DNA of 64,000 nt from Oreocharis arfaki (Eukaryota; Chordata; Aves; Passeriformes; Paramythiidae). Numbering within the stretch: the stretch's first letter is position 1; every line of letters starts with the position of its first letter. The translations under genes and the position numbers were made by a program. The notes under the pieces are model-generated. The model made no database searches, was not told the DNA's origin, and saw nothing but the letters and a program-made list of their open reading frames with translations. Location of the stretch: positions 700,831 through 764,830 of the forward strand of contig VZRR01005724.1 of assembly GCA_013398015.1 (NCBI GenBank), read 5' to 3'. Positions 24,739-37,212 of this stretch are shown piece by piece.

Positions 24739-25182
24739 CAGAATTGTCGAATGGTTGAGGCTGGAAGGGACCTCTGGAGGTCATCTGGTCCAACCTCCCT
24801 GCTCAAGCCAGGTCACCTAGAGCAGGCTGCCCAGAACCAGATAGATTTTGAATATCTCAGAGAATGGAGACTCCATGACATCACTAGACAACCTGTGCCA
24901 GCGCTCAGTCACCCTCATAGTAAAAAAGTGTTTCCTGATCTAGAGACAGCTTCCTGTGTGTTTCAGTTTGTGCCCATTGCCTCCTGCCCTATCATTAGAC
25001 ATCACCAAAAATAGCCTGGCTCCATCTTCTTTGCACCCTCCCTTCAGGTATTTCTATACCTTTTATCAGATCCTCCTGAGCCGTCTCTTCTCCAAGCTCC
25101 ACATCACTGGGTCTTTCACCTTTTCCTCACAGCAGATCTGCTTCCATCCCTTCAACTTCATGGCCTGCAATATGCGACAAAC
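24739..25182 (-). mobile_element. CR1 LINE, 3' end fragment
   Basis: On the minus strand this is the last ~440 bp of a CR1 element. The plus strand shows the inverted terminus 'GAATGGTTGAGGCTGG'-like segment, followed by 'AAGGGACCTCTGGAGGTCAT', 'CTGGTCCAACCTCCCTGCTC', 'CACCTAGAGCAGGCTGCCCAG', 'TTTGAATATCTCAGAGAATG', 'CAGTTTGTGCCCATTGCCTC' and 'CGTCTCTTCTCCAAGCTCCA', all in the inverted CR1 order. The segment after about 25182 no longer matches. It is 5'-truncated with only modest divergence and belongs to a different CR1 subtype from the copy at 25606. The overlapping 98-codon frame here is repeat-derived and not a gene. Confidence 0.93.
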
Positions 25183-25605
25183 ATTTTTTTTTCACTTTTC
25201 CATGTTTAAAATTAGGGGAAGAAAAGGATAATTAAATCAGCTGTAATGACTATTTGTCCTATTGAACCACCTCACTTACAAAAGAATTAACTTTTGGCCA
25301 CATGAAGGGCCAGTACGCTACATTTGTAAGATTCTGTTTTGTGTTGCTTTACGGCTGCTAACAGATTTTCACAGCATGTTACAAGGCGGCACTCAAAATA
25401 CTGACAAAATCTTTTGGGGGGCACTTGCAAGGGCTTTGGTTTATCCACAGATTTATATGGAGACAGAGATCCTGATCCAAAAAAGCCAAAGCTTCACATT
25501 AGACACAAAAAGTGGTGCGTATGAGGCTTGGTGGTTTGTTTACTGCTGGTTGTTTTTTGGGAGTTTTTGCATGTGTGGTTCTGTTAATGTTAAATATTTC
25601 CTACC
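25183..25605. other. Spacer between head-to-head CR1 copies
   Basis: About 420 bp of unique sequence between two oppositely oriented CR1 fragments. A 131-codon frame (25262-25657) runs through it into the second CR1 in a non-native frame and is a chance ORF. Confidence 0.65.
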
Positions 25606-26051
25606 TGCTCACAAGTGGTGTTCCCCAGGTCTCAGTATCAGGGTAGGTTTTGTTTAACATTTTTACCAATAACCTGGACAAAGGGATCAAGTGTGCCCTC
25701 AATCTGTTTGCTGATGACACCAAGTTGCTTTCTACAACTACCTGAAAGGATGTAGATGGTGAGTGTCAGTCTCTTCTCCCAAGTAACAAGCAGTAAGACC
25801 ACGGTAGATGGCCTCAAAATGCTCCAGGGGCAGTTCAGATATTAAGGAAAAACTTCTTCACCAAAAGGGTTGTCAAGTATTGGAACAGGCTACCCAGGGA
25901 TGTAGTTGAGCCATCTTTCCTGGAGTTATTTAAAAGAAGTGTAGATGTGGAACTTTGGGACATGGTTTACTGGTGGACTTGGCAGTGTTGAGTTTATGGA
26001 TAGACTATAATTTAATAGGTCATTTCCAACCAAAAAGATTCTGTGATTCTA
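25606..26051 (+). mobile_element. CR1 LINE with large internal deletion (RT segment fused to 3' end)
   Basis: Sense-strand CR1. The first ~120 bp encode the reverse-transcriptase core: a TSGVPQ-type motif from 25611, and at 25707-25721 the codons for FADDT, the catalytic YADD-box equivalent, followed by K-L. At about 25727-25731 the sequence jumps to 'TCTACAACTACCTGAAAGG', which normally lies several hundred bases downstream. It then continues through 'TCTCTTCTCCCAAGTAACAA', 'TTCACCAAAAGGGTTGTCAA', 'GGAACAGGCTACCCAGGGA' and 'TGGTGGACTTGGCAGTGTTG' to the terminal 'GATTCTGTGATTCTAT'. Divergence is low, so this is one of the younger copies. It is non-functional because most of ORF2 is missing. 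Confidence 0.95.
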
Positions 26052-26696
26052 TCTCCAGATCCTGTTGGAAATACCAACTGCTGAGATACCTGTTTTCAGC
26101 AGGATTCTGGTAGAGCCAGTGAAAAAAACCTGAGCAGAGAAAATATTTGAGATTATTCTGTTATGCTGTCCTGGTTTCCACCACCCAGGCCGTGGAAGCC
26201 ATATATATGTAAGTGCAAGTGAAAGCATCCCTTGCAGGCAGCTTTTTTTTATTCAAGAGGAACTTTCCTCTTCTCAATATTTCTTTACAGAATATGAGTG
26301 AAAAAGGTTATAGCAAGTATTCAAACATCTATTCTGCCTTTCACAAAGGCCACAGCGCTTCACTATACTACTTTGTATCCGTCTGTACCACATTCGCTGC
26401 TTGTCTGAAAAGAAGCTTTATTACTGAAGCAATAATTTGTTCACAGAGAGTAGGTTTCCTCTTCTCCTTCCTCTTTCTACTTTAACTCTCCTCCAGATGT
26501 TTTCTCTCCTATTTGCAAGGCAAATGGTGCTAAATGAGAAGATCAAACTGAAGCAAGAAAGACATGTCCCTCTGAGACACATTACTTTACGACAACCCAA
26601 ATTTTAAATTTGAATTAGAATAATTGCTGGAACAGCTGTACTGACTCTATACCAACGTATATAAGAATGGGACCAATTCTTCATATTTTAAGTTCT

Positions 26697-26713
26697 TCTT
26701 TTTTTTTTTTTTC
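26697..26713. repeat. Poly(T) run
   Basis: About 15 consecutive T beside T-rich sequence. No adjacent retroposed sequence is recognised on the minus strand. Confidence 0.9.
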
Positions 26714-28719
26714 ATTTCTCATCCTCTTGTATTCCCTTTGCCCCTTTCCTGTTATTGCTCTGCTCCAATGTCACCATTGTTTCTGTCACGCAGGCCCTCA
26801 GTTTCTAGTGACATGGGATCAGTAGCTCTGCACTGGTCTCTCTATCCATGTAAAATTTCTTGCACAGAAAGAACCCCCAGAATGCTGATGCTGATGGCTG
26901 GCTCATATATCAGCTGAGGAGCCCCAGCCCTCCAGGGTTCATTCAGGTTTTTCTGAAGCTTAATCTTAGAGACTCGAGTATCAGTCCAAGGATTTTGACA
27001 GACCATGATCTTCTGGTAGTTACTTGGAACAAGGAAGTGGCCAAAGGATCAGAATGTTTGGAAACCTGGGTTGAGCACTGGGATACTGTTTGGCACTGTG
27101 GGTACCACTCAGGTCACAGCATATGACGAATAAGGTTAGTCAACCTCCTATTTCCTTGATTTGTAAAGAGCTTGTTTTCATCTCTCCCTGGACCCTTGCA
27201 AGAAGAAAATTTGTACAACATAGATTATGGGAGCTTCTCCAAAGTGCCAATAGAAAAACCTTTTGGTTTAATTAATTATCCTCGTAATCACTGGTATTTT
27301 AATAGAATTTTAAGCAAGGTGGATTATTTTTATACTCAGTTTTAATTACGGTACTTTTAAAGGGATTATTTTTTAACAAAGATGGATATCATTATCTCTG
27401 AGACAGTACTAACAAGCTGTAACCACTGTATCTTTTCCTTCCAACAAACAAAAGTCATCCTTATTTGGACTAGTGTATTTGCTTGGTGATTTTGCTTACT
27501 GCTCCTATCAGTCAGCAGCATTAGAAATAAAGCAAACAAGTACTCAGTCCTTGCCCCAAGAGAATACTTTTTCAAGCAGATAGCATAAAAAACATACTTG
27601 CAGATTAAAGACACAGATTTTTCCTCACAGAGATTCGTGAAGGTGCCCATTGTGCAGCTTTGTGCCACCTAAAGGGCATGTTTGCACTCAGTTAGGGCAC
27701 CTAAGTGAAGAACTAGGTTTTGTGACAGCAGTTCGGTGACAGCAGATTTTGATATGAAGTGATTCAAGTTGCTTTCAGGAGGATAAGCGGGGACCTGAGG
27801 TTCTGGATTGCTACAGTTTGACACAAGCACAAGCAAGTATTTGAAAAATCTGTCCACAGTTTTAAAAACTAAGCTTTTGCCCACACTTTTGAGAGTAGGA
27901 AGGACATTTTGTTGAGCTCAAAATCTTGTTCGTGAATAATGAAGAAACACATCCCATGTTTAAAGCCAGGAATTTATGCAGCTGAAATTTTAGATCTGAT
28001 TGCTGTCAGTCCAGAACTGGCTGTTACAAAAAAGGAAAAAATAATAATAACATTAGAATACAAAAAAAAGGCCTCAGTAATAGTTGTGGCACTCAAAATT
28101 TTGCACAGATGACTCAGTCTGTACCCCTTTTATTGGTGCTATGGTGACCCTACATTGCTCCTCTAATTCTTAAAACTGGTGGTTTAACCCTGGGCTTGGT
28201 AGAAGAGAGGAAAAAGGTATTACAGCAAACTATGAGCATCTGGAGGAGTACAATTTTTGGTGGGTTTCTTCTTTGTCACTCCATTTGGAGTCCTTTTTAT
28301 ATATCTGGCAACATAGATTTACTATTTCGTCCCTCCTTCATCAGTCTGCATCTCCATATCACCTCTAAGTTTACTATATATGAATTAGGAGATATGCTGC
28401 AACTCTGAGAAGTGCCACCATGGACTTCTTTTCCACAGAAGCCACATGACAAATCACCTTACAACAAAACCTCATGGTGCCTTATTCGTTTTCTTCCAGC
28501 CCAAAGTCGTATTTTGCTCTTCAACTGTTATGCTAAAGACACAGAGGGGAAGCGAGGTGTGCTTGCAACCTCAGGATCACATTCACTGACACATGAGGAG
28601 GGACTCTGAAACCAGACCTTTTTGTGTCCATGCAGAATTTTTACCAAGGTCCCTAGAGGTCGCACATGCACAACCACTGAATTTGTCCACTGCACCTCTA
28701 GCTCTCTTGAGGCTTTGCA

Positions 28720-29130
28720 TTAGTAAGACAAATGGCTAATTCCCTACAGAAAAATGTTGTGCATTTCATGATTGAACACGAGCCTCCTCAGGCTTGGCTT
28801 CATTTATTTCCTCTGCAATGAAATATGTGCTGGTTTACATTTTTTCATTGCTACTTAAATACAAGCAGCTTTTAAAAGGCTAGAGGAATTATCAAAGCTG
28901 AATGTTCCATTCTAAGATGAAAATGTGTTTTGGTCACTATTTTTTACTGCTGCCATATAGTCATTGAATGACATTTTTTAATTGCTTAAAGAATTTGAAT
29001 AATTGCTAATGATCCTTCCCTTAGGAATTCAATTAAACCTAACCCCAAATCTGTGGACATAATAGGAAGAGTGAAATCTGGCTGTTTTGACTAGGTATTT
29101 ATGTTGAGAACTGCACTAGTTTAATTATCA
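28720..29130. promoter_or_regulatory. Candidate conserved non-coding block
   Basis: About 400 bp free of simple repeats and rich in ATTA/TAAT-containing words, such as AATTGCTTAAAGAATTTG near 28980 and AATAATTGCTAATGATCC near 28998, with paired E-box-like and homeodomain-like cores. There is no ORF or transposon similarity. The texture is that of vertebrate developmental enhancers. Alignment would be decisive. Confidence 0.22.
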
Positions 29131-30558
29131 GTAGTCCTTAATTATACTGTTTTCAGTATTAGCATAGTTAACAAGAAACACCTTGTTCTATTCTCATGAC
29201 CATAAATGCTGGTTTGGTAACTGATGGCACTAAATATTTGGGGTAAGTGTTCCCTCTTTGGTGGCTGGGCCTTTTTGTTTTGTTCTGTTTTGGACTGGGT
29301 GGGGAAGGAGTTGTGATTTGTTTGTTTTTAAAGAAGACCTGTCCCTACCACAGAGCCCTCGTGCGTGACACAGTCCCTGTCAAGCCTTCTCCTTACGTGC
29401 CCAAGACTGCGCAACAAGAGCTGGCTTTTTCATCCACTACCCCACCTCAATCCTTGCTGTCACAAGGACTGTCACAGCAGTCCAATGGCATTAGCTACGT
29501 TCAACTTTTTTAATTAAGAGTTCCCCTGTAGATTTGGGCTTTGTTGTGCTAATAGAGAAGTAATTCATCAATATTTAGAGCTAAACCCCCATCATTCTAC
29601 TAGCATGCAGGTACCCAGGGGTCCTCACACTTTGCTGTTCACAGTGACCTCTGCCCACCTGCTCCATTGCTATCCAGCCTTGCCAGATATGCACATACTC
29701 AGCTCGCTGTCACTTGAGCCAACAAAGGACAGTGCCAAATTTATCCTCTGCTGATATAAATAGCAGATCATACTGTCCCTGATGTAAATGAATAAAGACT
29801 CATTAGTGAAATTGCTAATCCATGTGCATAAAAGCTCAGAAAGAAAATGTGTTTCTGATTTAAACCTCCCCAACCATGCAAAACACCTAACCCAGTTCAG
29901 CCAGCTCTAGGAACTTGGCTGGAGCACATTAGATGACCAAGAAGCAAGAATCTATGCTGTAAAGCAGGTAAGACAGAGGAAACAGGCAAAAGCATCAAAA
30001 TTGGTTTTCCAGTTTTCCAAATGAGCATAGTGTCTGAGGTCTTAGCATCTTACACCATCACAAGCAGAAGAGAGCACAGTATCTCATGACTTCAGACTGA
30101 CAGATGAATCACTACATCTTTGTTTTCAATTTATACCAACTAGGTCTCAAACAAAACACAGGAACAAGGAGGTGCCCGATCTTACCCAAAGCAGGGACTC
30201 TGTGCTTCATTTTCACTTCTCTGCCTTCATTAACACTGCACTTTCTTCCCTGCTCTACATTTAGCTGTCCACCAGCCAAGGAAAGGATCTGTGCCTGTCT
30301 GGGACTTGTGCCATCAGCCTGTACTCTGCTGCACCCACTGCCATTTCAGCAGGTACAGAGCACAAACACACAGCTGCTCAAGTATCAAACTATTTATCAA
30401 GAATTACAACAAACATTTTTGGCCTATTCAGGAGTAACATAATCTGACTTTATCAGTTTTTTGTGTAACATCACAGATTATATCACCTATGAGTTTTGCA
30501 TTTTATTACAGTTGTCCATTTTTTTGCATGTCACTCTTGTGGGGACTAATAACAAAAC

Positions 30559-30791
30559 ATAACCATGGCAACAAAATAATAAAAAATACTTTTGAATATG
30601 TTTAAATAATTTTTTAGTAACTTCTTGACAGTTACTGTACGCAAAACATATATATTTTTCACAAAACACAAGCTATATTATTGTCACTGTAAGCAACAGA
30701 GATAAATTATAGGTAATTTCCACTTCTAAAGTCCTGTTTCTATGGTAATATGAGCAACTGCCATTACTTCAGAGCTTGTTACCATGGTTAT
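30559..30791. promoter_or_regulatory. Cluster of three RFX X-box-like motifs (candidate enhancer)
   Basis: Three 14-mers resemble the palindromic RFX X-box GTTRCCATGGYAAC: ATAACCATGGCAAC at 30559-30572 (reverse complement GTTGCCATGGTTAT), GTTTCTATGGTAAT at 30736-30749, and GTTACCATGGTTAT at 30778-30791. The first and third are near-identical in opposite orientation, with 205 bp between them. RFX proteins bind such sites as dimers in enhancers and promoters of ciliary and other genes. No gene start is visible nearby, so a distal enhancer is the more natural reading. Confidence 0.35.
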
Positions 30792-31175
30792 TTCAGGTAA
30801 TTCTAGGGTTTTAATACCCTTAAACCTGAAGTGATACTTTTTCCTCCTATTTTGCGGCTGAACAAAATCATAGTTCAACTTCAGGAGGAACACAACTCTT
30901 TTAGTTAAAACAAAACCAGCCTATAGCACACACATATGAAGAGATAAGTCAAAGTGAATTACTTACCACACAACCCCCATCTGACTCTCTTCTCCTAAAA
31001 GGACAGTCTCCCTTTCCCAAACATATTTCTATGGAAAAGGGAAGGCGTTTCCTCGAGGGTGTAAATTCTCTAACTGCCCTCAGCTTTGCAGACTACTCTT
31101 TCTGGCCCTCCAGATTCCTGGTGAAGCTGCAGAATCAGGATATAATGGGCAAGTGATCTGCTTCTCCAAATCCAA

Positions 31176-31196
31176 AGTCAGCTTTGAGAGCTGACT
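31176..31196. repeat. Perfect 8-bp inverted repeat
   Basis: AGTCAGCT and AGCTGACT flank a 5-bp spacer (TTGAG). The arms include MAF half-site-like GTCAGC/GCTGAC. It could be a dimeric protein site or a small hairpin; no further pairing extends the stem. Confidence 0.4.
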
Positions 31197-31769
31197 GATA
31201 AGGTTTCAGCTGCCTCCCATTGCTGTAACAGTGAGGGTCATTGGGCAGTCTGGGTTCCCTCACTGACAAGCTGTCTTTCACTTATGCCTAATTCAAGTGC
31301 ACTAGAGAATAAATGGGCTTAAGAGAGTCTTTTGTGGCAGTTAGGCACCCTTCCCGCTATCAACACAAATGGCACCAGTACCTTCACCTGTGTCCTGCAG
31401 GCACCTCTTTGGGTTTGAAGACGGCCAGGATAATTCTGCTTGGACCTTTGTGGAGAAAAGATGTGGCAGAAGGTTTCATATACCAGAAGCTGGATAGTAA
31501 CAAATATTACTCGAAGGAAAAACTGTTTTTTCATCCTGAGAAATCTTCACAGGATAGCTGTGTCGTCACTGCCCGCCTTTCCAACAGGTCTCCCTGCTCA
31601 TGCCTACTGCAAATGCTGCTCTTTGCTTCAGGAATTTTTGCCTACCACGCATCGTTATAGCTAGGATATGAGGCCAGGGCACTGGAAAGACTCTGGTCTG
31701 AGTCACTGAGACCATATGATACTGCTAAATTGGCTCCAGTGTTGTCAGAATTTTGGCCTTTTCATTAGC

Positions 31770-31783
31770 TTTTTTTTTTTTTT
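31770..31783. repeat. Poly(T) run
   Basis: Fourteen consecutive T with a second T-rich stretch 25 bp downstream. Confidence 0.93.
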
Positions 31784-34700
31784 GAAAGCACAAACAAGAG
31801 AACATTTTTTTGTTTAAGAAAAATAGAATTTTAAGCCACATAATTTTAGAGAAAATATGGTAATTGTGAAGTAAATGGACCTTACTGGCTCAGAATCAGG
31901 AAAGTAAGTATCAAGATCCTAAGATATTTCATGTTTTCAATTAATCTTCTATTTTAAAGTCCCTAAAACCCCCTCATATTTCAGGCTACCAGTGTTATTT
32001 TGTATGGCTGTGATTTTTCTCTTCTCATACTAATTAACAAGATTCATCACAGTGAGCTGCACAGGGAGCTCTGTTTAGATGCTTGTTAAAGAAAAAGCTC
32101 AATGCTCAAAAGTCAGCTTCAGGTATATAGGCATGGATTTCATCCAAGTAATTAATACTTGTCCTCTAATTTAGATTTAATAATATCGGGGCAGTGTAGT
32201 CTCTTACAACAAGGCAAAGTGGTATGTGACCTCAGAAACCTATTTTCCTACCAGTGTGTGATTACTGGAACCTAATATTGATGTTCCACATGAACTGCAC
32301 TGATCTGTTCTGACTGTGTCTACATATGTTACCAAATTCTTAGGTGTAAAAATGATAGACATATAAATCAAAGCAACTGGTACTGATGCCCCCATCAAAA
32401 GCAGTTTTCAGGTTTTACCTCATGCTAACCTTAGTCAGGTCCCCTGAACAGGACATTTGATATAACACATATGCTCAATATGCATCTGATTTTGATTTCC
32501 TCAGCATGGGCTATGGTGCATTTTCCCTGTACCTGGAGTGCTAAGGAACAGGAACAACCAGGGCACGTGCACTGCTGCTTCGAACCAGAAGTCTGGACAC
32601 AGCCTTTCTATCCCCTTGGATATAAAAGTAATTTTAGACAGAAAATAAGCAGTGGAGGGTTTAAGTTATGGGCAGTTGTTAGAGAGAGGGAACAGTAAGT
32701 GAGGAAATCATCTGGGGTTTTTCGATTGCTTCAAGGTGAGCATGCAATGGCTGAAATTCCTCTACTCCCACTCGGGAGTGCACAAAGAGAATCTCTAACT
32801 CAGAGAGGAAGGGCAGGTCCAACTGAGCAAGTAATGCCCACACTACACTCAGAAGCCCAAATTCAGGGAGGAGGTATATATGAAACTTCTCTGGATCAGA
32901 AGTGTTATCCCTCTCTGTTTCCTAGTAATACTGCAAATCCTACATTGTGTGGATTGACTGGCCACCATAGAGTTCTCCAACAGGGTGGAGGCATGCTCAT
33001 GTCCCTCTTCTGGGATATATAGCCATTTCAAAAGGTTTTAGTTTTATTTCAGATTCCTTTTTGGTCAGATATCATGCATATATGCTACACATTTTCTAAG
33101 CTTGTACACTGATGTCATCCAAGGTGTCGACATCCATAGAGAGCAGTCCTGCAAATGGCATGGCAAGCTGCTCCATAAAATTCTGTATCCTGCCAGGCCA
33201 GCTGGCAGAAAGGCACTAGTCTAAGCAATTAAATTACTCAGGCATTTTCTAGTTCCAATCCTTATTTGCAGACTTGCAACACAAAACAATTAACAAAGCT
33301 TTCTGTGGCTCTTTTGATTGCACTTTCTAATTGAGACATTGATGACTCCTAAGATCCTGGTAAGCTGAAGGGCTTGTTTTTTCCCCCTAAAATGTGGTGT
33401 CTCTCCTGTTCTGAGTTTTATTCTTTATTCTATTTACAGGATCTGCTTGAACTGTATTTATAGGCCATAATCTTTTATAGCAGTGGCATAATTCTCATTT
33501 GGCTATTCTGTTCCATTTTCCATTTTTAATGGCAACTTTGGACTCTAACACAACAAACTCCTGGCATTTCGCTTTCACTCAATCAAGGTGGCCCTAAGTA
33601 TGAAGCTTTGAAAAAAGCCCAAGAAACCTGTCTTCCTCCAGTGCACACCAGCTGTGCTTTTTCCATGATATATTCTTCTGAGGATTTTGATTTTTTAAAT
33701 TATTTGTCTCCTTTGTACCTGATAATATTAATTATTTCCTAATCTATCCGCCAAAGCAGTCTCTGACCTAGTCAGATCATAAACTGGGAAAAAGCACAGA
33801 TAGGTGATTTTATACAATCCAAATCTCTGATCCCGATTTTAAAAGAAAGTATAAATATTTCTGCTTTCCCTGTTTCCTCTTCCCGCATTTCAACCATTGC
33901 CAAAATCAGATTCCAGATAGAGGAGACTGGAAGAGACTAATGTATTCTCTGCTTCAAAAAAAGCTATCTACAGCATCCATTCATTTGCATTGCAGCAATT
34001 ACTCATTTCTATTTGGAAACACTCTAACAAAAAATGTTCCATATTTTTCTCCAGGATGGAAGGATTTTTCCCAAATTGGTGTTAGAGAACACAAGGAACC
34101 AGACCCATGAATAATACAGACTTAATATCTAAATCTGAGCTACCTTTTTGTTGCCAGAGAAACATGGGTTGGAGGTATGAGGCAGAAGGAAAAGTAGAAG
34201 GCACAAGTTTAAAGCAGCCTCAGGGATTTAAAAATAAGTCTTCCATTACAGTTAGCTGGTAACTAGCACACAAGAGAGTTGAAATTTCTCAGGGTTTGCT
34301 TTGGAAAACTTAAGAATTCTTTCCAGAAAGTCATTTTTTATAGAAACTTCCTTCTTGATATGGAATTAATACCCACTGTTAAAAGTCATTGGGTGATTCA
34401 TGACGTTTTACGTGCACTACATCCACTGCTCCACAAAATACCACAAACAGAAGAAACTGACTCCTACTACGGTGGACCTTCACTAGGACCTACAGAAAGT
34501 AGGAAAAAAACTCCACCAGTTGCAAATGAATCTATTGTAACACCCCACTTGCAAAAGTAAGAAATAAGCTCATGGTGTGGACAGGCATCCCTGAAAAACA
34601 TGGCACAATTCTGTGATTCTTGAGAAAACGGTCTTCTTAAAAGGATTTCAGGGTTCTTTGCAGCAGAAAGAGATAGCAGTAAGAGCAGTCATCTCTAACA

Positions 34701-37179
34701 GTGGAGATGCAGGCTACCTAATCTCCCAGTGGCACAGAATACACTTTAACTGGCATTTCAGGGAATGTTTGGCTCAGGCAGTGAGGTCCTGTGAGCACTT
34801 CTTATTAAGAACAGTAAGAGCAACTTGCATCACTGGTTTTAAGGAGTAGACCATCTAACACAGCACATCTGGAGAATGATGGTTCAGGATATCCCTCTGA
34901 GTCTGCGTTCTTGTCGTTACCACAGGACTAAGACAGGAAGGCACATCCCACTCCTAGGATGTTTTCTTCCTTCACACTGACCCCAAAGGACGTAATTCCG
35001 GCATGGCTCCCAGCAGTACCACTGCTCCATGGAGCAGCATGTGAGGCACGTACTATGTGCTTCTGCATAGGCAAGCACAGAAGTGAGTAGGGCCAGGGGC
35101 CCACAGAAAAGTCTGAGAGATTCCAGTTGCCCATGAGCCCTACAGCTGTGACCTTGGCCATCTGGTGCCTTCTGTGGCACCTCAGAGTGGGATTGCCTCC
35201 CTGCCTCCGGTCAACAGCAAGGGCATAGATTCACCATGGGCCAGCATTTCAGAGGGGAAGTGAGGGAACCTGAGCATTAAAACAGTCTCTGCTCAGCCTG
35301 GGGCTTGAGAAGAAGAATCTAGAAAAACCTAAGAATCTAACTGCTGTGTTAGAAGGTCCCCCCCTCCACCTGCAGGGTGTGATAATTCAGAAAAAAATGG
35401 GGGTAGGTAATCTCAGATCACTGATTCTAGTCACCTGTTATTGAATTGACCTAGCCTTGACCCTTATCTCCATCTCACTCCTGCTCCCTGGAATTTTCCC
35501 ATCAACTGTTTGTCTCTAAAATCTCCATTCTCAGACAGGAAGTGTATAGACTCCAAATGTAGGAGGCGGGTCACAGTGGGGATCTCATATGACCTTTTCA
35601 TCTGTAATCCCCTCCCACAAAAAAGTCACATTTTTATTATAAGTCAACCCCAGAGAATAACCACTATCTGCAAAAATTTTAACAATTAAACAATAATTCA
35701 GGGATTTGGAAACTAAGCACCCTGTGTGTGAACAGATTAACAGAATATTGTCTATGTAATTCTAGAGAAAACCAATTAAGCTTACCATCTAATGAGCAGC
35801 GATGCTCTCTCACATCTGCCAGCAAAATGAATCAACATAATCTATTGCAGGTGGTTGTGCTTTTTATTCGCTATGTTACAGAAATGATTCAGCACCATAA
35901 ATTATGGAACCATAATCAGCGATTGGTAATATGGGGGAGTTTATCCTTTTCTTAGTTTATAGGCTTATAACTACTGTTACGTCAAGAAACAGCACTCAGA
36001 TTTGTGCCCACAATTAACATTTATTCATAAAACATCAAGCATTTTTTCACCAGCTCTTGGACCACGTGGCATTTCAAGACATCAGCCAAATTGCAGATAA
36101 TGACCAAAGTTCCCTAATCATCACTTTCTGCCACAGTTTTGCCTTCCACATAGATGATCAGAAAGTCATCGAATTAGGAGAGATTTCCTACTTGCATTAC
36201 AAGAGGGATAATACTTTTCCTGTTCTGTTTCTATGATATTTGGAAGAATCTTGTTATTCAATAACACATCTTTTTCCTTTGCTTGCTCTGACAACATTTG
36301 TACAGGATCTTCCACCAACACCTAAAAACTTTCGTGTTCAGTAGGGAAATGTTTTGGTACATGAATGCGCACAAAATAACTGCAGCCCCTAACATAACGT
36401 TTTGTAACCATAAGCAAAAGGACTTCATATTTTTCTAAGATTTGGTAAAATTACTGCTTTCTGGCACAATGGGCACTTCTAAAATGAGTCACAGAGACAT
36501 GCAGAGCCCCACAATAAATTCAGGAAGACCTCATATAAAGCCATTTAACAGAGAGTAATTAAATCAATGAGAAATGTCGCCCATAATCATTATCCATAGC
36601 TACAATTAAATCCAGCACAAGTGTAGTCTACCCTGCAGTCATCCCAAAGTTGACATATGGCTCAAGTAACCAGTGCTGGAGCTTCCTCCATATGAAAGAG
36701 TAACTCACACAATAGAAATAATAACATGTTTGCAGTGCATCCTTCAACCTGTAATACTACTCTATCAAGGAAAATATTTTTTGCTTGATCAAAACACATG
36801 TAGTAATTTTAGGGAAAGAAACTTTCACTTCTAATAGTCCAAGTAGGAGTTGGAGGCAGAATCCATGACTGGGTAGGTCTCTGGCATCTAAAGGTCTAGA
36901 AACCTAAGATAACAAGTAATACTTCCGAAATTCTGTTCTTTTTCAGCTCATGTTAGAGAAAATTTCAAATGAAAAAAACAGATAGTAGATTTCCTTTAGC
37001 ACCGTAGTGTTCTTGAAATTATTTTGAAAAGTCTCAGAAAAAAATTTTACAATCCTTAAATAAACTAAATATTATGAACATTTTTACCTTTTATACTTTT
37101 GATTACATGCTTTTTTGGGGGGTAGTATGTTATTTTTGTTCATTTTTCTTTGCTGGGAGAGGCCATTTTTTTGTTTAAC

Positions 37180-37212
37180 CGAAAAAAAACCAAAAAAAAC
37201 CAAACCCAAAAT
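37180..37212 (+). repeat. A/C-rich low-complexity tract
   Basis: Two AAAAAAAACC units in tandem followed by AAACCCAAAA. Confidence 0.8.

Noticed and set aside
25262..25657. 131-codon open frame, plus strand
   Set aside because: It runs into the CR1 at 25606 in a frame different from the RT frame, so it is a chance frame.
26160..26230. TGTCCTGGTTTCC segment resembling the start of a bird endogenous retrovirus LTR
   Set aside because: The match stops after about a dozen bases, and no LTR structure, partner repeat or target duplication is visible.
34600..34625. CAATTCTGTGATTCTTGAG resembling a CR1 3' terminus
   Set aside because: Upstream sequence shows no CR1 3' region, so this is a chance match to a short word.
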